A stretch of 20,755 nucleotides of DNA from Gammaproteobacteria bacterium (GTDB taxonomy: Bacteria > Pseudomonadota > Gammaproteobacteria > Arenicellales > JAOTYS01). Location of the stretch: assembly GCA_029861795.1 (NCBI GenBank), contig JAOTYS010000027.1:1-20755 (forward strand), given 5' to 3'. The position numbers and the translations under genes are program-made. The notes under the pieces are model-generated. The model saw only the letters and a list, made by a program, of their open reading frames with translations. It did not search any database and was not told where the DNA came from. Shown here piece after piece: positions 1 through 9,438 of this stretch. Each line of letters starts with the position of its first letter. The stretch's first letter is position 1.

Positions 1-1044
1 GGTGCCGACGCTTTGCGGTTTACCTTCGCGAGTCTTGCTACCCAGGGAATGGACATACGGTTTGATCTGGGCCGTATAGATGGGTATCGCAACTTCTGCA
101 ACAAGCTGTGGAACGCGGCCCGTTATGTGTTGATGAACACCGAGGCTCAAGACTACGCCCTAAACAGCGGTGAGATGGAATTCACGTTGGCCGACCGTTG
201 GATTGTTTCTCGACTGCAACAAGTCGAACAGCAGGTTGCCGAGGCGATCAGACAATATCGATTAGACCAGATGGCGCAATCTTTATATTCATTCACTTGG
301 GATGAGTACTGCAGCTGGTACGTAGAGCTCTCTAAAGTCGTGCTCACAGACCCACAATCTTCAGTAGAGACTCTGCGCGGTACCCGGCAGACACTGGCCC
401 GGGTGCTGGAAACAGTGTTACGACTATTACACCCAATCATTCCGTTCATCACTGAAGAGATTTGGCTAAAAGTGGCGCCGCTGGCGGGCAAGCGTGGAAA
501 AACCGTTATGCTAGAACCTTATCCCACGGCTGAGCCCAATAAGATCGACGCAGATGCACTTCAGGAAATGCAGTGGATGCAAGCAGTAGTGACCGGGGTA
601 CGCAACATTCGGGGTGAGAGCAATATCGAGCCTGGCAAGCGCTTGCCCGTGTTATTGAGTGATATGTCAGATAGAGATTCGACATACCTTTCCCGCAATC
701 AAGCCTACATCAAGACGCTGGCCCGGTTGCAATCCATAGAGCCGCTAGAGCCGCTGAAATACACCGAACCCAAAGCCGCCACCGCGTTGGTGGGCAATAT
801 GAAAGTGTTGGTACCGCTGGGTTCGCTAATCGATCGGGACGCGGAGCTCGAACGCCTCACCCGCGACATCCGTAAGCTCGAGAAAGATGTTGCGCGATCA
901 CGCGGCAAGCTCGAAAACTCGAACTTTGTCGATCGCGCTCCCAAGAAAGTGGTGGCAAAAGAACGCGACCGCCTGGTCGAGATTGAGAACGCACTCAGCA
1001 ATTTGCGTGAACAATACGAAAAGGTTCGTTCACTAACACTGTGA
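1..1044 (+). CDS. valS: Valyl-tRNA synthetase, C-terminal part (5' end outside window)
   Basis: This is the last 347 codons of a class I aminoacyl-tRNA synthetase that charges tRNA-Val in the cytoplasm. The visible part opens with GADALRFTFASLATQG, the segment that follows the KMSKS loop in ValS. The helical anticodon-binding domain comes next (FCNKLWNAARYVL, then the region around LLHPIIPFITEEIW). The protein ends with a charged coiled-coil arm of about 65 residues (LIDRDAELERL through SNLREQYEKV), which in this family contacts the tRNA. The HIGH and KMSKS motifs and the start codon lie upstream of the window. The frame is open from base 1 and stops with TGA at 1042-1044. It converges on rsmE with only 7 bp between the two stop codons, and I see no terminator hairpin there. 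It uses AGA codons (for example at 250-252 and 673-675), so it depends on the split tRNA-Arg described at the other end of the window. Confidence 0.97.
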   Translation, partial: GADALRFTFASLATQGMDIRFDLGRIDGYRNFCNKLWNAARYVLMNTEAQDYALNSGEMEFTLADRWIVSRLQQVEQQVAEAIRQYRLDQMAQSLYSFTWDEYCSWYVELSKVVLTDPQSSVETLRGTRQTLARVLETVLRLLHPIIPFITEEIWLKVAPLAGKRGKTVMLEPYPTAEPNKIDADALQEMQWMQAVVTGVRNIRGESNIEPGKRLPVLLSDMSDRDSTYLSRNQAYIKTLARLQSIEPLEPLKYTEPKAATALVGNMKVLVPLGSLIDRDAELERLTRDIRKLEKDVARSRGKLENSNFVDRAPKKVVAKERDRLVEIENALSNLREQYEKVRSLTL

Positions 1045-1051
1045 GCCAACC

Positions 1052-1768
1052 TTAGCTGAAGCAGTATCGGACGTTACACAATGCCGCTACCGCCGCAGTC
1101 TCGGTACGCAAGATGCTGTCTCCAAGACTGCCAATCTGCGCACCGTAATCACGTGCCGTGTTCACTTCATCAGAAGTGAAGCCACCTTCCGGGCCAATCA
1201 AAACAATCCATCGCCGAGCTCCAGAGTTGCGATAAGTCATACGCGTCGGTTTGCCCGAGGGATCGGCCATGAAAACAACGCGGTCCAGGTCCACTTCACC
1301 CAGTAGTTGTCCCACCGTTTTAGAGGGGTACAATTGTGGGATAGCGACACGCCGGCTTTGCTTGCATGCTTCAATCATGATCTTTTGCCAGCGCTGCGCA
1401 CTCGAGGCACGAGCTTTGACCACGCTGCGAGCACAATCAAGCGGCGTAAACGCACTCATGCCGAGTTGGGTTGCCATGTTAAGCATTACCGCTTGTCTGT
1501 CCCCTTTGGGGAGACCCGCCGCCAGATGGTACTCAACACTACTCTCTGGTACATCGAAACAGTGCTCCACCCGAACCACGACTTGACGCTGATGCGGGTC
1601 GGCCTCAACGATGGTGCACTCAGCCAGGATCTTGACGCCATCGAACAGTTCTATGCGATCGCCGCCCCTTAATCTCTTCGCTGCCAGCACGTGACGCGAT
1701 TCTTCCAGCGTCAATGGCACCGTCTCTCCACGGCCCGGGATGAGCTGGCAATAGAATCTCGGCAGCAT
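1052..1768 (-). CDS. rsmE: 16S rRNA (uracil1498-N3)-methyltransferase RsmE
   Basis: SPOUT-class methyltransferase that makes m3U1498 in 16S rRNA, using S-adenosylmethionine. The knotted C-terminal SAM-binding region is clear: IVLIGPEGGFTSDEV followed by LGDSILRTETAAVAAL, the two signature motifs of the family. The N-terminal part (LPRFYCQ, LTLEESRHVLAAKRLRGGDRIELFDG) matches the PUA-like RNA-binding domain of RsmE. I place the start at the ATG at 1768, giving 238 residues, close to the E. coli protein (243). The open frame extends seven codons further to a TTG at 1789 that abuts the rsmJ stop, but family members begin near the MLPRFY segment. It lies directly downstream of rsmJ on the same strand and is probably cotranscribed with it and with the ABC transporter. 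Confidence 0.93.
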   Translation of the reverse strand: MLPRFYCQLIPGRGETVPLTLEESRHVLAAKRLRGGDRIELFDGVKILAECTIVEADPHQRQVVVRVEHCFDVPESSVEYHLAAGLPKGDRQAVMLNMATQLGMSAFTPLDCARSVVKARASSAQRWQKIMIEACKQSRRVAIPQLYPSKTVGQLLGEVDLDRVVFMADPSGKPTRMTYRNSGARRWIVLIGPEGGFTSDEVNTARDYGAQIGSLGDSILRTETAAVAALCNVRYCFS

Positions 1769-1789
1769 TTTCAAACTCACGTGATGCAA

Positions 1790-2572
1790 CTATGTTGGGG
1801 AGTTAATCGAGTGCAATCGACCAGGATCTTGTTGTCGGTGGCACGCGTGATATACATCATAGCGTGCCAGCTTGCCGGAAAAAGCGACCACCGGTGCAAC
1901 CATAAGAGGTGACGCATAGGTGGGTCGTTTCACCACAACGCGTCGCTTGGCCTTATTGAGCGCCGCCCGGAACAACAGTTCGACGTCATTATCGTCTCCT
2001 ACGATTTCGCGTAGTAGACGCAGCTTACGTCTCGCCAGCGCGGATGACTTGCGTTTCGGCGGAAACATAGTGTCGATATAGACGACGTCTGGTCTGCTGC
2101 ATAGCTGCTGTAGAAGTTCTCGCGCATCCCCTAGTATGATTTGAAAACAATGCTTGGCAAATTTCTCCCCCGTGTCCAGTAATCGCTGCCGGGCATCTTC
2201 GAGTAACGCCCCGATCAAGGGCGAGCGCTCCATCGCAATCACCTGATAGCCCATGCACACCAGACGCCAAGCATCATCGCCAAAACCAGCGGTGGCGTCG
2301 ACCACGGTGTGGGTCTTCTTTCCCATTGCACGCGCCATTGGATTGCGCCGGGAGTTCACACGGCGACGCGCTCGGATATCAAACTCCACTCCGATGGGTT
2401 TCAATCGCGGAATCCGCATGTCCCTTAACACCAGTCCTTGGCTAGCGCATTCGATGATCAATTCCCACTGGTCGGTCTGGCTCCTTGTTGTTAAGGGCAA
2501 GCTCAGGGTCCGGGATAGACGCATTGCACGCTCTTGCCCATGATCTTCGCTGGCCCATACCGCTGTTCGCAT
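1790..2572 (-). CDS. rsmJ: 16S rRNA (guanine1516-N2)-methyltransferase RsmJ
   Basis: SAM-dependent Rossmann-fold methyltransferase that makes m2G1516 in the small-subunit rRNA. Recognised from VVDATAGFGDDAWRL (SAM-binding motif I, in E. coli VVDATAGLGRDAF), VIAMERSPLIGALL (motif II), VVYIDTMFPPKRKSSAL (the catalytic-site segment, DPMFPHKQKSAL in E. coli) and RRVVVKRPTYASPL near the C terminus. The start chosen is the ATG at 2572, which overlaps the stop of the upstream ATPase gene as TGATG, a layout typical of translational coupling. The frame continues upstream to a TTG at 2590, but that gives a longer overlap and a weaker start codon. The product is about 260 residues, near the E. coli length of 250. 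The FP residues of the motif are intact, but the DP of the E. coli motif is DT here. Confidence 0.9.
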   Translation of the reverse strand: MRTAVWASEDHGQERAMRLSRTLSLPLTTRSQTDQWELIIECASQGLVLRDMRIPRLKPIGVEFDIRARRRVNSRRNPMARAMGKKTHTVVDATAGFGDDAWRLVCMGYQVIAMERSPLIGALLEDARQRLLDTGEKFAKHCFQIILGDARELLQQLCSRPDVVYIDTMFPPKRKSSALARRKLRLLREIVGDDNDVELLFRAALNKAKRRVVVKRPTYASPLMVAPVVAFSGKLARYDVYHACHRQQDPGRLHSINSPT

Positions 2573-4599
2573 CAAGTGAGACTGGTCCAAGAGTCGTAAA
2601 GGTGACAGTGAGTGACGTGCGCATCGGTGATCTGTGTCAACTTAGGATAAGTCTGTTTACACACGTCCATCGCGTGGGGACAGCGAGGATGAAAGTGACA
2701 CCCGGAAGGAGGTTTTACCGGCGATGGGATGTCGCCTTCTAGCCGAATCACCGGACGCTTTTGTGCACCGTCGAGCAGCGGCACGGCAGTCAACAACGCG
2801 CGTGTATAAGGATGTTGGGAATTATTCAGCACATCTCCCACCGGACCGCGTTCCACAATTCTGCCCAAGTACATCACCGCCACTTGGTGTGCCAAGTAAG
2901 AGACAACGGCAATGTTGTGGGTGATGAACAAGTACGAAACCCCGAGCTCTTGCTGCAGGCTGTGCAATAGGTTCAAGATCTGAGCCTGGACCGACACATC
3001 TAGAGAACTTGTGGGTTCGTCGCATACAATTAGCTTAGGATTCACCGCCAGTGCCCGCGCCACCGCTAGACGTTGCCTCTGACCCCCGGAAAATTCGTGG
3101 GGGTAGCGCAGCTTCGCTTGAGTAGGCAGACCGACATGGGTGAGCCACTGATCGCTGAGTTCGCGACGCTCTAAACCAGTGGCGCCAACGCTTAGCGCCT
3201 TCATGCCTTCCTCCATAATCTCTCCGATCGTCATACGAGGATCGAGCGAGGCAAGCGGATCCTGAAAGATGAGTTGAAAATCAGTGCGACGCGCGCGCAG
3301 GGCCCTTCCATTTAACTTGGTTAGATCCTGCCCTGCAAACCGCACCGCGCCGGCGGTAGGGCGAACCAGCTGCAGTATTGATTTGCCAACCGAGGTCTTA
3401 CCACAGCCGGATTCTCCCACTAGCGCTAGGGTCTCGCCCGGCGCGATAGACAAGTCGACACCATCCACCGCCCGCACGTGACCAACCGTTCTCCTAAACA
3501 CCCCTTTGCGAATGGGAAAGTGCACCTTGAGTCCATCTACCCTGAGCAACGATATGGTATTGTCCGTCGACTGCGCCCGTGGCACCGCGGTATCCGATGA
3601 ATCGACCTCATGGGGTCGCACCGCCGCGGTGCTCGGCTCGGCATAAAGATGACAACGCACTCGGTGTTGTTGGGTGTTATGCCACTGCGGCGGCACAGCG
3701 TGACAACGGTCTAGTACGGCATCGCAGCGGGCTGCGAAACGGCATCCAGGAAACTGATCCGCGAGATCGGGTACAGCACCCTCAATCACCTTCAAACGGT
3801 GCCCCCGCTTCTCTACCGCCGGCAGAGATTCAAACAACTTCTGCGTATAAGGGTGTTTGGGGTCAGCAAAGAAGCTATCGCGCGACGCTACTTCCACGAT
3901 CTGTCCGGCATACATCACCGCGACCCTGTCGGCCATCTGCGCCACCACTCCCAAATCATGGGTGATTAACAGGATCGCCATACCGTGCTCTCTCTGCATA
4001 ATCCTTAGCAACTCCAACACTTGGGCCTGAATGGTGACATCCAGTGCGGTAGTCGGCTCGTCCGCGATTAACAATTTAGGGCTCCCCGCCAATGCCTGGG
4101 CAATCATCACGCGCTGCTTCATCCCTCCCGACAGTTGGTGGGGATAAGCATGTTGTCGCTGTTCAGGCTCGGGCAAGCCGACGGATTCCATCAACTCAAG
4201 CACGCGCTGCTTGATCGCTGATCGATGCGATCGGTTTGGTCGTTTCACCGCCTCGGCGATCTGATCCCCGACGGTCATCACCGGATTCAAAGAGGTCATT
4301 GGCTCTTGAAAGATCATCGCCATACTCCCGCCTCTTATCTGGCGCATGGCGAGCTCGGGCAACGCCATCAAATTGGTTTCATCTAACCGCACTTCTCCAT
4401 TTAGAATACGACCGGCTGATGGCAACAGGCGCATCAAGGAAAGCGCAGTCATCGACTTGCCACAACCGGACTCTCCAAGTAATGCAAACGTCTCCCCCGG
4501 TGCTATGTCAAAGCTCACTCCGTCAACCGCTCGCACTGGGCGTTCGCAATCTCCGAGATACATCTTAAGTTCGTGGACTGTGAGTAAAGGGCCAACCAT
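2572..4599 (-). CDS. yejF: Peptide-type ABC transporter, fused double ATP-binding subunit (YejF/DppDF-like)
   Basis: This 675-residue protein carries two complete ABC ATPase domains in one chain, the energy-coupling unit of an oligopeptide/microcin-C type importer on the cytoplasmic face of the inner membrane. First domain: Walker A GESGCGKS at about 42-49, Q-loop near 98, signature LSGGM at 156-160, Walker B LLIADE at 176-181, H-loop near 214. Second domain: Walker A GESGCGKT at 395-402, signature FSGGQ at 503-507, Walker B LIVCDE at 523-528, H561. Each domain is followed by the cysteine-containing oligopeptide-ABC C-terminal segment ([15 protein letters not shown] and [15 protein letters not shown]). 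Both sites look catalytically complete. It is longer than E. coli YejF (529 residues), partly because of a linker around 320-350. It is the last transporter gene in the operon; 186 bp separate it from the upstream permease, and its stop overlaps the rsmJ start. Confidence 0.93.
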   Translation of the reverse strand: MVGPLLTVHELKMYLGDCERPVRAVDGVSFDIAPGETFALLGESGCGKSMTALSLMRLLPSAGRILNGEVRLDETNLMALPELAMRQIRGGSMAMIFQEPMTSLNPVMTVGDQIAEAVKRPNRSHRSAIKQRVLELMESVGLPEPEQRQHAYPHQLSGGMKQRVMIAQALAGSPKLLIADEPTTALDVTIQAQVLELLRIMQREHGMAILLITHDLGVVAQMADRVAVMYAGQIVEVASRDSFFADPKHPYTQKLFESLPAVEKRGHRLKVIEGAVPDLADQFPGCRFAARCDAVLDRCHAVPPQWHNTQQHRVRCHLYAEPSTAAVRPHEVDSSDTAVPRAQSTDNTISLLRVDGLKVHFPIRKGVFRRTVGHVRAVDGVDLSIAPGETLALVGESGCGKTSVGKSILQLVRPTAGAVRFAGQDLTKLNGRALRARRTDFQLIFQDPLASLDPRMTIGEIMEEGMKALSVGATGLERRELSDQWLTHVGLPTQAKLRYPHEFSGGQRQRLAVARALAVNPKLIVCDEPTSSLDVSVQAQILNLLHSLQQELGVSYLFITHNIAVVSYLAHQVAVMYLGRIVERGPVGDVLNNSQHPYTRALLTAVPLLDGAQKRPVIRLEGDIPSPVKPPSGCHFHPRCPHAMDVCKQTYPKLTQITDAHVTHCHLYDSWTSLT

Positions 4600-4785
4600 C
4601 TAGAATCACGCTAATCCATCAGTTGTGTGAATTTCATTGCCAAACTTAGCGATGATGGCATCGACAATCTGCTCAACATCACTGTAATACAGGGTCTAGT
4701 CATCTACCAATCTCAAGCAATGCGACAGATGCGTTCGCTATCGCAAATTTGTGCGATTCTAATTCGGGGGAGTCCAAGGTCGTCG
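4600..4785. other. Spacer between permease and ATPase genes, no gene recognised
   Basis: The other transporter genes are spaced by 58 bp or overlap, so this 186-bp gap within the operon is unusually wide. I see no strong promoter or terminator. On the minus strand a short open stretch (about 4700 down to 4610) reads like coding sequence, with residues SDVEQIVDAIIAKFG then a TGA, but it has no start codon and is preceded by an in-frame TAG. It could be a decayed coding remnant or chance. Confidence 0.4.
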
Positions 4786-6186
4786 CTACTTGCGCAGTCT
4801 GGGATCGAATGCATCTCTAACTGCGTCGGAGAAAAGATTAGCGCACAATACCAGTGTGAACATGAAGATCAGTGCCGCCGTGAGCGACCACCACACCACA
4901 GGCTCACGTGCCATTTCCAGACGTGCACTGTTTATCATATTACCCCAGCTATCCATGGTTGGGTCCACCCCGATATTGACATAAGACAGCACCGCTTCGG
5001 CCAACACCAACCCACTGAAATCCAGCACCACCGTAATCGTCACGATGTGCATCACGTTAGGCAATACGTGACGAAACAAAATACGGGAGTGACTGACACC
5101 AAACGCGGTTGCAGCTTGGATGTACTCCACCTCACGAATCTTTAAGGTCTCGCCACGCAGATACCGACACAGACCAGTCCAGCTGGTTACTCCAAGTATC
5201 AGGCATAGAAACAGCAGCCTCAGATCAGCACGCTGGGATAGGCTCACAAAATCATCAGCATGGTTCGCCATATAGATGTGAAGCATCAAGATCGCGGCAG
5301 CGATCAGCAGCACACTCGGGATGGAGTTCAATGTGGTATAGACGTATTGGATTACATCATCCACCCATCCGCGGAAATAGCCCGCCATCAATCCCAATAC
5401 GATGGCGAATGGCAGCATGACCAGGGTAGTCACTGTGCCGATCACGAGCCCGGTACGGATGCTTTTAAGGGCTTGATACAGCACATCCTTGCCAACCTTG
5501 TCTGTGCCCAAGATGTGATATTTCACCCCTAGCTTAGCGGCTACCATAGTGACTACGATGATGACGCCCACAGCGATCAAGATAGCGATCCAAGGCACGG
5601 TAGTGTCGCGTCGCACAATGTGCCGCAACTCGGCAGAAAAAGAACGGGACGCGCGAATTGCCCCGCGGCCAATAAACGCTATGCACAATAGCATCCACAA
5701 CGCTACACCGCCCGCAGCACCGCGCAACCCAGTGAGAAATATGTCCCGGCCCCGCTCAGTGGCGGGGTCACTCAAGTGACTGCCGCCGTAGCGCAATCGC
5801 GGGAATTCACGTCGCTGCGCACCACCGCCTACCTCCACGGTCTCTTTAGCATACAAATGGGTAGCGAACGGTGCGGAGTAAGTCTTTTCTTCACGCTCAC
5901 GCAATGACGTCACCAACCAATCGAATACGCTCAATACCTCCGCCGAATACTGCGTCCCGCCGTCAGCATTCTCTGTTGTCAACCGCGGCCTATAGTGCAA
6001 CGAATCCAGCACCGCGATTAGCGAATACACAGACAATACGACCAGCGCTACCATCGCCATCCGACTACGGAGCACCCGCGACCAGGGCATACGAAGATGG
6101 GGGTATCTCCGGGCATAGAACACGAACCCGACAATCATCGCGATTAAAAGAAATATCAGCGCGTCGGTCAAAAAGATAACGGGCAT
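4786..6186 (-). CDS. yejE: Peptide-type ABC transporter permease (YejE/OppC-like, extended N terminus)
   Basis: Inner-membrane permease of the binding-protein-dependent transport family. The C-terminal half is a standard OppC/DppC domain: ILGTDKVGKDVLYQALKSIR near 226-244, several membrane helices, and the EAA-type loop EYIQAATAFGVSHSRILFRH at about 354-373, which docks on the ATPase. The N-terminal part is unusual: helices at about 4-24 and 44-61, then a hydrophilic stretch of about 90 residues (62-150), then two further helices near 155-173 and 198-217 before the permease domain. At 466 residues it is clearly longer than E. coli YejE (341). It starts at the ATG at 6186, 58 bp after the partner permease gene, and is cotranscribed with it. 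The substrate cannot be read from the sequence; peptides are the family expectation. Confidence 0.92.
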   Translation of the reverse strand: MPVIFLTDALIFLLIAMIVGFVFYARRYPHLRMPWSRVLRSRMAMVALVVLSVYSLIAVLDSLHYRPRLTTENADGGTQYSAEVLSVFDWLVTSLREREEKTYSAPFATHLYAKETVEVGGGAQRREFPRLRYGGSHLSDPATERGRDIFLTGLRGAAGGVALWMLLCIAFIGRGAIRASRSFSAELRHIVRRDTTVPWIAILIAVGVIIVVTMVAAKLGVKYHILGTDKVGKDVLYQALKSIRTGLVIGTVTTLVMLPFAIVLGLMAGYFRGWVDDVIQYVYTTLNSIPSVLLIAAAILMLHIYMANHADDFVSLSQRADLRLLFLCLILGVTSWTGLCRYLRGETLKIREVEYIQAATAFGVSHSRILFRHVLPNVMHIVTITVVLDFSGLVLAEAVLSYVNIGVDPTMDSWGNMINSARLEMAREPVVWWSLTAALIFMFTLVLCANLFSDAVRDAFDPRLRK

Positions 6187-6244
6187 GCTCGAAAGCTATC
6201 CCTGCATCACCGATATTGCAGTCGCGCTGGTATCTGGCACCACG

Positions 6245-7225
6245 CTAGTCAGCAAGCCTCACCCGAGGATCCACCATGCTGTAGGAAATATCAGTTAGTA
6301 ACAACCCGAGGATGTATAGCGCGGAACCCAGAAACACCATGGAACGTACGATTCCAAAATCTTGCCTCTGGATTGCCTCAATGGTGTAACTACCCAGTCC
6401 TGGAATGCCAAAGAATGACTCCGTGATCAGGCTACCCAAGAATAGCAGTGGCAGAACCGCCACAACACCAGTAAGAATAGGGATCAATCCGTTTCGTAGC
6501 ACATGACCGAATAACACATGCCGCTCGGGAAGTCCCTTTGCCCGGGCTGTACGAACGTAATCCTTTTCGATCTCCTCCAGAAAAATAGTCCGATACCAAC
6601 GAGTACCCGCCCCGATCCCCCCAATCGCGCCGATAATGACCGGCAGGATGACGAATTTAATTGACGCCGTGCCAGTGTCGTAGCCCGAGATCGGAACCAG
6701 GTGCAGCAATTTGCTTACCAGATACTGGCCCCCGATGATGTAGAACAGTGTCGATATGGACATCAGCATGACACAGAACACCACACCCCAAACATCGATA
6801 TAGGTGCCGCGAAAAAATGCGATAAGCAGTGCAAAAGTGATGTTGACCAACAACCCTAACAGCAGAGTGGGCAATGCGATGGCGAGGCTCGGCCACATTC
6901 GTTGGCTGATATCGTAGTTGATATCGCGCCCGCTATCTGAGCTACCGAAATCAAACAGAAACAGTCGAATGGATTTTTCAAAGAAGATGGTTTTGCTGAG
7001 CCGATCTAGGCCCGTTTCAGATTTGTTATATAGCAACGGTTTGTTGTATCCATGCGCGCTCTTCCAACTCTCGATCGCGTCGGTGGTGACGCGCCTCTCA
7101 CCAAGATTCATTCGCGCAATGTCGTCAGGGGAGTTGACCACGAAAAATAAAACAAACACCAACATATTGACGCCGATCAATATAGGAATCACATAGAGAG
7201 CGCGACGTATGATGTAACCAATCAT
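6245..7225 (-). CDS. yejB: Peptide-type ABC transporter permease (YejB/OppB-like)
   Basis: Inner-membrane permease of 326 residues. The N terminus MIGYIIRRALYVIPILIGVN is the classic OppB/DppB first helix. The EAA loop DYVRTARAKGLPERHVLFGH lies at about 222-241, and PLLFLGSLITESFFGIPGLG further on is a family hallmark. The ATG at 7225 overlaps the stop codon of the upstream binding-protein gene as ATGA, which implies translational coupling and decides the start. The same frame can be extended to a GTG at 7333, but that extension lies inside the coding sequence of the binding protein and has no permease character. It pairs with the longer YejE-like subunit to form the transmembrane channel. 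Confidence 0.95.
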   Translation of the reverse strand: MIGYIIRRALYVIPILIGVNMLVFVLFFVVNSPDDIARMNLGERRVTTDAIESWKSAHGYNKPLLYNKSETGLDRLSKTIFFEKSIRLFLFDFGSSDSGRDINYDISQRMWPSLAIALPTLLLGLLVNITFALLIAFFRGTYIDVWGVVFCVMLMSISTLFYIIGGQYLVSKLLHLVPISGYDTGTASIKFVILPVIIGAIGGIGAGTRWYRTIFLEEIEKDYVRTARAKGLPERHVLFGHVLRNGLIPILTGVVAVLPLLFLGSLITESFFGIPGLGSYTIEAIQRQDFGIVRSMVFLGSALYILGLLLTDISYSMVDPRVRLAD

Positions 7226-9405
7226 AGGGCTGTAGCCCTTTGACGGCGGCGATAACTGACCACTGCAGGGACAAGACCCAAGGCGAAAACGCCGACGACC
7301 AACCCCAGGGGCAACACTACGGGCCGGTTCCACTGGTCACGTCGGGCCACACGCGAGGTGGCATCTAACTTCTTATATTTTAGGGCGTTGCGTGCCATTT
7401 TGTTGACTTTGATGTTTTGGTACCAGCCATGATGAAGGGAGAAATCCTTGGGATGAAACCCACCAGCCCATGGCGCATCGTGGCGTATGATGTCAACCAT
7501 CTCGTCTATTACTTTCTGACGCTCAGGCCCGTTATCCATGTTTTTCATGCGATCAAACAACTGATCGAATTGTGCATTTTTGTAATTGCTTGCGTTTTCT
7601 CCGCCACTATCGACCTTAGCATTGGGTCCATATAGCAAGAACAGAAAGTTCTCCGGGTCCGGGTAATCTGCATTCCAACCCCACATGTAGACTCCCGCCT
7701 TTCCAGTGCGCATCTTTTCTTGAAAACGGTTGTAGTCCGTAGTACGAATTACCGCTTGGATGCCGAGCTTCTCAAATTGCTTGCGAATCCAATTAAACCT
7801 CGCATTGTCGTCTGGCCCACGCGCGACGGCTTCGAAGTTGATGACCAAAGGTCTGCCAGTCAGACTGTCGACCCCGTTGGCGTAACCTGACTCCGACATG
7901 AGATTGCGTGCGTAGTCCAGGGATTTTCTGCGCGGCAGGTCGTCTACCCATTCATAGATGTGTGGATTAATGCCATCTTGACCCTGCCGAAAACCATAGA
8001 TTCCTTCTGGGATAGGCCCCTGGGCTGATACGCCGCGTCCATTGAGGAATACCGAAATATACTCTTCAAAATCCACTGCAATAGAAATCGCTCTGCGCAG
8101 TTTGCGGGCGCGCTCAGTATCGCCACCCAACACCGGATCCAGCATGTTAAACCCCATATAAACAATCGTGGGTGCGATAGATGTGCTCAACGCAATGCCC
8201 TTGTCCTTCATCCCTTGAGTCAGCGTCGCCTCTCCTTGCGGGCTAAACTGGATAGCTTGATCAAAACTGTCCGAGCCAATTGCCGCCGTATCGTAGTACC
8301 CTTGCAGAAACTTGTTCCACCTCGGTATCGATTCTTTCTCCAAGGTGTAAACCGCCTTGTTGATGAATGGCATAGCTCGCCCCGCGTCGACCAACAATCC
8401 GCCCTCAAGGTCATCGAGCTCGCCGTCCAATGGATAAAGCTCGCCCCGAAAATTAGGATTATGCTCCAACACCATGCGCAAGTTCGGATTGTTCTCAGTC
8501 AGCATAAAAGGCCCTGTCCCGATGGGGTACCAGTCTAGCGTGATGTTACGTTGCTGCATTCCCGATTGCAGGTAAAAGCGCTCGGCTTCCCATGGCATTG
8601 GGGCGAAGAAATACATCGCCTGCCAGTAGACAAACTGCGGGTATTTACCCTTCAATCGAATGGTATAGGTGTATCGGTCGACCACATGTGCGCCTTCGAG
8701 GGCGAACTCCCGCAGGTCCAGGAAGTGAGTTTCATCGGGAGTGGAGCTGGCGGCGTAAGCCTGGGCTAGATCTTCGCGCAGCTTGTCAAAACCAACGATG
8801 TAGTCCGCCATGACACCGGCGATTGGCGAGTATAGACGAGGATTCGCAAGCCGCTTGACTTGATAGACGAAGTCCTCGGCGGTGAGTTCGCGTGTGCCAC
8901 TGACCGGGAAATCCGATAGCGTGTGGATGTCATCCAACATCTCGGCGGTGAGTGTATGGTAGAGATAATCGCCAGATGAACTCTTGGCCAAAGCAGGATG
9001 GGGTTGGTACAGGATTCCGGGTTTGATGTGAAACTCATACTCGCTGAATGCAATATCACTGGGTTCCGTGGATTGAGGCAACAAATTATTGTCAGCGTCG
9101 AAGTACTTTACTACTGGCAGCTCAGCGGCCACCAACGGAATTAATGTGTAAGGGCGTTTTAGGTAGTGGTACTGCAGCGGTGGCTCGTATATCTGACCTA
9201 TGAATACCGCCTCGTTTTCACTATAAGAGCGAACCGGGTCCAAATGTTTTGGACGCTCGGCAAAAGAGGAATAGAGAATATCCTTGTACCACTCATCCTC
9301 AGAATAGGGATTGTTCCATGCTGCCTCCACGCGACAGATGGTCAGCACCAGAAGAAGCATGCTCCAACGAACTAGGGATCGCACGTCTGGGACACCGTCA
9401 TGCAT
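7222..9405 (-). CDS. yejA: Peptide-type ABC transporter substrate-binding protein (YejA-like) with C-terminal membrane anchor
   Basis: Extracytoplasmic solute-binding protein of family 5 (SBP_bac_5), 727 residues, the capture subunit of the importer encoded just downstream. An N-terminal signal peptide is visible (hydrophobic core SMLLLVLTIC, likely cleavage after VEA near residue 28). The body carries family features such as FAERPKHLDPVRSYSENEA, the segment around YPIGTGPFML, RRAISIAVDFEEY and MWGWNADYPDPENFLFLLYG. The C terminus (about 694-717, VVLPLGLVVGVFALGLVPAVV) is a predicted membrane helix followed by the basic tail YRRRQRATAL. E. coli YejA is about 604 residues and soluble in the periplasm. 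This one therefore looks tethered to the inner membrane, with the tail in the cytoplasm. It starts at the ATG at 9405, is divergent from fabI, and is first in its operon. Confidence 0.92.
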   Translation of the reverse strand: MHDGVPDVRSLVRWSMLLLVLTICRVEAAWNNPYSEDEWYKDILYSSFAERPKHLDPVRSYSENEAVFIGQIYEPPLQYHYLKRPYTLIPLVAAELPVVKYFDADNNLLPQSTEPSDIAFSEYEFHIKPGILYQPHPALAKSSSGDYLYHTLTAEMLDDIHTLSDFPVSGTRELTAEDFVYQVKRLANPRLYSPIAGVMADYIVGFDKLREDLAQAYAASSTPDETHFLDLREFALEGAHVVDRYTYTIRLKGKYPQFVYWQAMYFFAPMPWEAERFYLQSGMQQRNITLDWYPIGTGPFMLTENNPNLRMVLEHNPNFRGELYPLDGELDDLEGGLLVDAGRAMPFINKAVYTLEKESIPRWNKFLQGYYDTAAIGSDSFDQAIQFSPQGEATLTQGMKDKGIALSTSIAPTIVYMGFNMLDPVLGGDTERARKLRRAISIAVDFEEYISVFLNGRGVSAQGPIPEGIYGFRQGQDGINPHIYEWVDDLPRRKSLDYARNLMSESGYANGVDSLTGRPLVINFEAVARGPDDNARFNWIRKQFEKLGIQAVIRTTDYNRFQEKMRTGKAGVYMWGWNADYPDPENFLFLLYGPNAKVDSGGENASNYKNAQFDQLFDRMKNMDNGPERQKVIDEMVDIIRHDAPWAGGFHPKDFSLHHGWYQNIKVNKMARNALKYKKLDATSRVARRDQWNRPVVLPLGLVVGVFALGLVPAVVSYRRRQRATAL

Positions 9406-9438
9406 AACTACGACTCACGCATATACACGTGCCTCGTT

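Noticed and set aside
7226..7333. N-terminal extension of the YejB-like permease to a GTG at 7333
   Set aside because: It lies inside the binding-protein coding sequence and lacks permease character; the ATG at 7225 with ATGA overlap and the family N terminus is clearly better.
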